Assembly (NCBI GenBank): GCA_037447655.1
Contig: JBBHKE010000030.1
Coordinates: forward strand, 186,001 to 250,000
Reading direction: 5' to 3'
DNA from: Zygnema cylindricum
Lineage: Eukaryota; Streptophyta; Zygnematophyceae; Zygnematales; Zygnemataceae
DNA: 64,000 nucleotides
Notes under the pieces: generated by a model
Told to the model about the DNA's origin: nothing
The model's database searches: none
The model's input: the letters and a program-made list of their open reading frames with translations, nothing else
Made by a program: the position numbers and the translations under genes
Shown here: piece after piece, positions 57,301-64,000 of the stretch
Numbering within the stretch: the first letter of the stretch is position 1
How the letters are laid out: each line of letters opens with the position of its first letter

Positions 57301-60300
57301 TAAACTATCTGAATGTTCTGTTTACTCGTGAACTGCTGTTTTTTTTTCTGCGCTTGTTACTATTTTGTTGTCCTTTGAACTAGGCTCGGACATGGTGGCA
57401 TGGTCCAACTTTCAATTATTTTAAAATTTTCTATTTTCCTGTGTCCCCACCTCTCTTTGTGCCATCATCTGTCTTTTTTTTTGTTTTTAGTCGTTATAGT
57501 TTCTGTGCTACTTCTGAGGTGTGTAAACTGTGAGGTATGTTGGCAGAAGGGTGTTAAAGGCTTCAACTTGGTTTTGATGCAATGTTGCGTGGTGACAGGC
57601 TTGCCCATTGAGACTCAAGTATCAGTTGGCCAAGAGGTGGAAGTACGCATCATCAGAATAGATGTATGTATTTTTTGCTCACTTTCCAAATAGGAATGTT
57701 CAGAAGCAGCAGATTAGGACGAATCCTTTACCAAGAAGGAGCTATACAAGTATAGAGCCATGGTTTTGAAGGGTTCTTGGTCCGGCCTTTTTGGCAGTAA
57801 TGGAATATCGTTCTGTTAGGGGCTACCTATAATGTGGACTTCAATAACACTTGGGACATATACGCAGAGGATGCATGCTCCCTCTTTTTCCAGAAAACAG
57901 TAGCACACAGTTTTTTCAAAAAACATGTGAAATATTGGATCCGCGTGTGGTGCATTTACGGTTATTAAATACATTCAAAAATGTATACAGATGATATTTT
58001 CAACAACAGATGCATTCAACTAAATATATTTGTCTGCTTGTTATGATTGTTCTCAGAATTAAGCTGTTTCATAATGCCCGAGAAGATGTACGTAAAGCCG
58101 TGCAAACATAGGGATAAGCTGATTGAGGTTAAGATGTACTTGATAGTTACTGATAACCGATTAACTTTTGCCTAATTGGTTTCTGTGTCCCACTGTTTTG
58201 TACATTTCACATGTATGAGTATTTAGCTTGGGCTGCATACAGGGCTAGTGTTAAGTCAGGAATACTGAAAGCTTAGTGAACCAAATTGTGTTAATGGGTT
58301 GAACGTTGCTTACCCGACATGATCATTCTTTGAGAGGGTTGCAGAGGAATAAGATCAGCTTATCGATGAAGGAAATGGTTGCGGAAATGGATGTAAGCCT
58401 CCTCTGCTTAATTTCTATCCATGCCTTGCATGTCAGACTTTTGCTTGTTCTTTCTGACCAAAGGTCACCTGTTTATGTCAAGGAGGAGATATGGCTTACA
58501 CTATGCTTGCAGCATGCTAGTTGTACATGTTTAAATTCAGTATGCCTGTTCTTTATCAATCTTGAATTTATTTTCTGACTTAAGTTGAAACGCCTGATGA
58601 ATCTTTTTTTGGATGCTGTGTTCTTTCAGCTACGAGGAGTGAATTCTGACCTTAACACTGGAGGATCGGCAGCAAGTAATCCATTTGTTGAAGCTTTTAG
58701 AAGATATAACCTTATACCTGAGCCAGAGCCTGAGCCTGAACCAGTAGTGGCTGAAGTCGAGACAGTAATAGCTGAGCCTGAAACTGCAGCTGAGCCTGAG
58801 GTCGTAGCTGATCCAGAGACCATAGCTAAGTCTGAAGCAGTAGCTGAACCCCAGGCGTTAGTAGCTGAGCCTGGGACTGTAGCTGAGCCTGAGGCGGTAA
58901 CTGAACCCCAGGCGGTAGTAGCTGAGCCAGAGACCATAGCGAAGCCCGAAGCAGTAGCTGAACCCGAGTCGCTAGTAGCAGAGCCTGAGCCTGTAGCTGA
59001 GCCCGAGGCGGTAGCTGAATCCCAGGCGGAAGTAGCTGAGCCCGAGGCAGTAGCTGAACTCCAGGCGGTAGTAGCTGAACCTGAAACTGCAGCTGAGCCT
59101 GAGCCAGAAACAGTTGAACCTCTACCTGTAGAGGAGGTGGTTGTAGCTGAATCAGATCCGAATGTTGTAATTGCTGAAGCAAATCCCTCTGTGGAGGAAG
59201 TAGCAGCTGTAGCAGAACCAGAGATTGAGCCAGTAACAGTTCCGGAAACAGAATCAGTACCTGCAGTTAGTGAAGAAAGTCCGGCTGGTCCGCCAGTTGC
59301 TGAAGTAGCTACTACTGCAGCAGAGGCAACACCAACTGAAACCACTGTTGCAGAGGCTGTTCCAGAGGTGATCCCTGTTACGAGTTCAGTGGAGGAAGTG
59401 GCTCCAGTTGCAGAGAAAGAAGTCAGCAAGCCAGCCGAGGTCCAAGCATCAGGTAGTGGATTGTGAGATATGGAGCTTTCAATCTAGGTATTACGTTGTT
59501 TAAAGGATGAAAGTAGTCATTACTGGTGACTATGAAACATATTCGTTTATGTTAGGATTTCTGGGCATTTTTTTCCAAGGACTTGGGAACTGTTAGTGTC
59601 ACTGTGCTGGTTAGGAGTTAACGCAAAACATGCACTTGTAGCTGCATTATGGTAGAATAATCTTCAAGCTTGGAGATAGGAAGAATGTCCAGACAAAGGT
59701 AGTTTGTATTGTGCAATTTGCTTATTAATTTGAACATCAGTCAATGACTTCTAGTTACCTTATATCTGCTGTGACCTGTTTTGGAACCTCAAAGATTAGG
59801 GTGATATGTTGGAAGTACCTGGTTCGCATGTTTTGTTTCTGTGTTGAAGTGGAATGGAGTCTGAGCTCAATGATTGCATTGCTTCCTGTTGATAGGCAAC
59901 CTTTTCTTGTAAATTGAGGTATTTTTGCTGTCTTCGTTGTTGACACACTCTAAGACACCCTCATTTGACAAGAGGGTTTTGGGTGATGGGCTGGTAGCAG
60001 CCACCCCGGGAGTGTCAGCCGCAACAGTAAAGGCACTCCGTGATGAAACTGGGGCAGGTATGATGGCATGCAAAAAGGCACTTGCAGAAGCTGAAGGAGA
60101 TTTAGAGAAGGCCAAAGAGATTCTGAGAAAGAAGGGTCTGGCAAGTGCGGAAAAAAAAGCAAGCCGCCTTGCGTCCGAAGGGCTGGTCTCCAGTTATATC
60201 CATGATGGCCGCATTGGAGTCCTTATAGAAGTTAACTGTGAAACCGACTTTGTTTCGCGTGGTGCTGAATTTAAGAGCCTTGTCGAGGACCTTGGCATGC

Positions 60301-61367
60301 AAGTAGCCGCGTGTGCCGATGTTGAGGTTGTTAATGTGGAGGATTTGGGAGCTGATGTTGTTGAAAAAGAACGGGCCATAGAGATGCAGAGAGAAGATCT
60401 GGCATCTAAACCAGAGGCAATCAGGGCGAAGATTGTGGATGGACGTATTGGCAAAGTCCTTAACAAGTTCGCTCTTTTGGAACAGCCGTACATCAAGAAC
60501 GATAAAGTGCTGGTTAAGGATTTAATCAAGGAATCTGTTGCAAAACTCGGTGAGAATATCCAGGTCCGTCGGTTTCAAAGATTCAATCTCGGCGAAGGTT
60601 TGCAAAAGAAATCAAGCGACTTTGCTGCCGAAGTCGCTGCTGCATCAGTAGTTAATGTTGCTCCTAAAGTTGAAGCACCTGCCCCGGTCGTTGTTGAGGA
60701 GGAGACTCCCAAAGTGGCTGTTTCAGCTGCTTTGGTGAAGGAGTTAAGGGAGGCAACTGGGGCTGGAATGATGGATTGCAAAAAAGCTCTTGCAGCAAGT
60801 GAGAACAATATGGAGAAAGCCACAGAGTATCTAAGAAAGAAGGGCTTGGCAAGTGCAGACAAGAAGGCCAGTAGGGCTGCCTCGGAGGGATTGATTGGAA
60901 GTTACATTCACGATGGACGTATTGGAGTCATGGTTGAGGTGAATTGTGAAACAGACTTTGTCGCACGAGGAGAGAAGTTTCAGGAGTTGGTGAAGGAGTT
61001 GGCGATGCAAGTTGCGGCTTGTCCACAGGTTGAGGTGGTGAGTGTTGAGGAGCTTGATCCGGCGATTGCTGCTAAAGAAAGGGAAATAGCCATGGGTGAA
61101 GAGGATCTACAGAAGAAGCCAGAGGCGATACGTGCAAAGATTGTTGATGGTCGTATGGCGAAGAGATTGGGTGAGTTTGCTCTTCTTGAGCAACCTTACA
61201 TAAGGAACGACAAGCTCTTGATAAAGGATCTTGTGAAGGAGACAATTGCAGCCTTAGGTGAAAACATTCAGATCAGGAGGTTTGAGCGATTCAATTTGGG
61301 AGAAGGTCTGGAAAAGAAATCGACTGATTTTGCAGCTGAGGTGGCAGCAGCCGCGAAAGTGTCTTAA
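54354..61367 (+). CDS. Plastid EF-Ts / S1-domain polyprotein (PETs type), 10 exons
   Basis: Predicted exons: 54354-54428, 54913-54983, 55119-55440, 55778-55855, 56319-56588, 57081-57183, 57599-57663, 58345-58392, 58630-59452, 60001-61367. All introns are GT-AG, phases agree, and the product is 1073 residues. The first ~50 residues are Ser/Ala-rich and basic without acids at the start, a likely chloroplast transit peptide. S1 domain 1: ~146-216 ([18 protein letters not shown]). S1 domain 2: ~267-344 ([24 protein letters not shown]). An acidic Ala/Glu/Pro linker spans ~345-618, followed by EF-Ts 1 (~619-835) and EF-Ts 2 (~860-1073). Each EF-Ts has LR-ETGAGMM-CKKAL and NCETDFV, the EF-Tu-contacting motif. 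EF-Ts recharges EF-Tu with GTP; the S1 part joins the plastid ribosome (PSRP-7). The least certain junctions are the exon 3 start, the exon 6 start (alternative 57072) and exon 9/10. Confidence 0.92.
58720..59130 (+). repeat. In-frame degenerate repeat coding for Ala/Glu/Pro linker
   Basis: Units such as GTAGCTGAGCCTGAG and GTAACTGAACCCCAGG recur with variation, all in the coding frame of exon 9. The encoded run of A-E-P-E-like units would be an extended, acidic, flexible spacer between the S1 and EF-Ts parts. The opposite strand carries a long open mirror frame caused only by this composition. Confidence 0.85.
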
Positions 61368-64000
61368 CTTCAAAAACTTAATGAGTTTTGAAGGCGGTTT
61401 TTTGGACTGGGAAAGGACAGTCAGTAATTTAAGTGGGAAAGGAACAAAAAAAATGCTAAAAATGTGAGGGGTGTCCACACCTGATTATGTTAAAGCTGCC
61501 ACGATTAAAATATGCAAGTTTTGGTGATGTCATTTTTTTTTTCTAATCTGCCGTTGGTCTTTTTACAACATCTGTTAGGACTTGAAAATGGGGACTATTT
61601 TACTGTTAAATTGCCCCTCAAAGTGAATTAAAGTGAATTCCTCATCCCTAGTAAATGTATCTGAGCTACTTTAGGTTTTCTAGAGATTCGCAGTCGCCAT
61701 TCCTGGGACCTGTTCGAGGGACGGGAGATGAGTCTGTAACTGAAGGACACAGCGACCATGCTTGGCTTTTGCTATTTTTCAGGAGGGATTCTTGGTATTA
61801 ATTCAGTGTACTGCAAGGGGTTCACACTGGCAATATGTATTCTTAGTTAAACATGTTTTTTTCTTTTTTTTTAATTACTGGTAGACAAGTGCTCCTTCCT
61901 CGGAGGGATTTAGTAGGTCAGAATGATGAATGGTACCTGGAAGTGTGGCAGAGCATGTGTCAATTCAAGTCCCTGTTGCAATGGCTTAATGATGGTCATA
62001 AATGTGCCGGTTTTTTTGTTTATCAACGCTAAGTGGAAAGTGAAAATGCAATGATTCTTGGTTTTGTTCGTCAATTCGATATGATTGTTAACTGTTTAGC
62101 TAGTTTTTGTACATGTGTCTTTACTTGCGATATTCCTCATTATCTTCCTTGTGATAATTATTTTGATATTGTTCCATTGAAGTAGTCCTTTTGGGAGGCG
62201 CGCTTTTCTTGGTAAGTACTATGTTTTCTTGGTGAGCCAGCATCGTTTTCCTAATCTCGCTTTGAATATGTTGACTTTAGCATGCTTCTCTTTCTATTCC
62301 TGCAATTGTAAAATGTTAATTAAGATGTACAATTCTGTGAGTTATATATTGCTTTATTCATAACTCAAACATTTTTTGCCAATGTTCCTTCAAAAACAAA
62401 TTAAGCAACTGCCCCTCATGAACAGACATAAGGTAAGGAAATTGTTCAACAGAGGCTCTTCAATATGAGATGGTTTACCATCATGCTTAGATGGTTTAAC
62501 ATTGTGTTGTTTTAATCAAGCTGGTGTTTTTCAATGCAGTAAGCAACATATAACTACGGGTATTCTGATACCCACCTAGTACGTTATCCGTGAGTTTCAA
62601 CATGATGGCAAACTTCATCCCTAGTAACTGCACTGCTCATCGCTATTAATGTTAACAACAATAATTCGGATCGACTTCTCTGGCCAATAATGACAAAATA
62701 GAGTTCACAGTATTATTTAAGGACATGGACTACAATTTGCCACGTGTGCTTGCACTAAATTAGCACCATTAAGTCTAAATTGGCATCAGCACTCAAGCTA
62801 ATAACTGTGAGTGGCGCAGTGGAGAGGTTACAACTTCTGAAATGCAAACAGAATAAACAGCTTTTGGGTAATCATAGTTATCGAAAGACATCATTGCGCT
62901 TTTTGATTCAATCTGCTCTTCCTGAAGAAAACCGGATGCTTTAGTGCTCTGAACAGTGTCATGTCCCTGAGCGAAGGGAGAGATGACAGGAAGGTGACCG
63001 TCGGGCTCATGAAAGTGGTTACACGAGCAAAAATAGTAGCCAACTAAGGGTTGGTGAGTTAGAACAAGCTTAAATTAAAATGAAGTGGTGAATTGGTATG
63101 GTGTAAAAGGAAGTGCAAAAAAATAATTGTCAAGTAAATTTCAAAGCAGGAACACTGTAAAAGGGAAGAAACGGACAGGAGAAGTGTCTTAATTGAGCAC
63201 ATTTACAACCTAAGATTGAGTTGTGGCAACACCCTGACCAGGGACTAATTGCTCGATTCGTGTACCTGGTTCTGAACCGAGGGAGGAGAAAAATGAGAAC
63301 TTCACTTAGGTAGTGGAAAGAGTCGTTTTGCCTCCAAAAAACGCAATGAGAAAAAAAAAAGAGATACACCACCCTCACCACCCTAGAACGGGACATCATG
63401 GAGGAAGTCGAGAACCAAGAAACGTGAGACAATATTCAAGACGATGAGATATCAACTCCCCGGCATGTGCTCCCACCACCAAATGTTCCATAAGAATCAT
63501 ACTCGATCTCTATCTCGTGTATTTGTACCTATTCGAGCTTGAGTCACGGGGGAGGCAATTCTCGTTCAAACGCCCCACGGTCCTCGAAATCGGCGAAAAT
63601 TACAAAGAGGCTTTTGCGAAAAAGCGAGAGAGATGAAAGAAATAAAATTGTAGTTTTTTAGGTGCATGTGAGAAACATGAAGGTATGAACAACCACCTTG
63701 TCAAAAGAGCAAAAGCAACCTACAATTGTTGTCTTTACTTAGAGGATCTGCACGGTCTTTACATGGGACTAATGATATTCGAGTTAAGCTGTCTAGGGCA
63801 GTCAAAATCGTTTAGCTTTGAGATTGACCGTTAGATATGTTCTTGAAGCAAGAGTTTGGAAGGCAACGGTTCCTTCGACCATGATGTCATGTTGCAAAAA
63901 TCGAACAATAGTGTGTTGGGGGGGAATACTTCACCTTTCCTTATATAGTTCTAGCACTCGGCCCTGTTTGAAGACGAAACAATATCAAACCAACCAAATC
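61368..64000. other. 3' UTR and gene-free downstream region
   Basis: The first few hundred bases are probably the 3' UTR; no single convincing poly(A) signal stands out. Beyond that I see AT-rich DNA with no supported gene. The longest ORF, 100 codons on the minus strand at 63130-63432, has no recognisable domain. Confidence 0.5.

Noticed and set aside
58626-59429. 267-codon minus-strand ORF rich in Ser/Ala/Thr/Gly
   Set aside because: It is the antisense mirror of the Ala/Glu/Pro repeat in exon 9. Its openness follows from the repeat's codon make-up.
63130-63432. 100-codon minus-strand ORF in the right flank
   Set aside because: No recognisable domain, no splice or promoter context, and hydrophobic runs that come from poly-A/T tracts.

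Overview
This is plant nuclear DNA: one spliced, plastid-targeted housekeeping gene beside about 50 kb of nested retrotransposons. The gene (54354-61367, + strand) encodes a polyprotein with two S1 domains, a long Ala/Glu/Pro-rich repeat linker and two EF-Ts domains. That is the plastid EF-Ts/PSRP-7 ('PETs') architecture of green plants and algae. The best retrotransposon primer binding site also fits the plant initiator tRNA-Met, as I remember it. The species cannot be named; a non-seed land plant is only a guess.

Layout. 1-2990: end of a minus-strand copia relic, its LTR split by a solo LTR that is itself split by another. 2991-6640: A-rich non-coding tract ending in a G-rich purine run. 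6640-9550: three copies of a small TIR element with TA target duplications. 10081-12335: decayed Ty3/gypsy pol. 13330-21412: a chain of LTR, gag-only body, LTR and autonomous-type copia body, all minus strand. 21413-28602: plus-strand copia with both LTRs, interrupted in pol by a solo LTR. 28603-31269: a second gag-only copia lineage. 31270-45393: deep nest in which the 3' LTR of one element holds a solo LTR and a gag-only element, and the latter's right LTR holds a GC-rich unidentified insertion and a young intact gag-only element (40610-44741). 45394-50239: more relics. 50240-54200: nothing recognisable. 61368-64000: 3' UTR and intergenic DNA.

The most unusual system is the copia group itself. 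Several families share four traits. (1) The primer site just inside the LTR reads GGTTATGGGCCC, complementary to the anticodon loop and stem of initiator tRNA-Met (the half-tRNA priming known for Drosophila copia), not to the tRNA 3' end. (2) The gag start codon lies inside the LTR, so gag is read through the LTR/primer-site junction. (3) The primer site therefore encodes a conserved Val-Met-Gly near the Gag N-terminus and contains an in-frame ATG. (4) One family exists in four copies as a gag-only form: one ORF fusing Gag and zinc knuckle to the stub of RT and a catalytically incomplete RNase H. One copy has an intact ORF and LTRs differing at only three positions by eye, so it moved recently, presumably using proteins from an autonomous relative like the one at 17825-21412.
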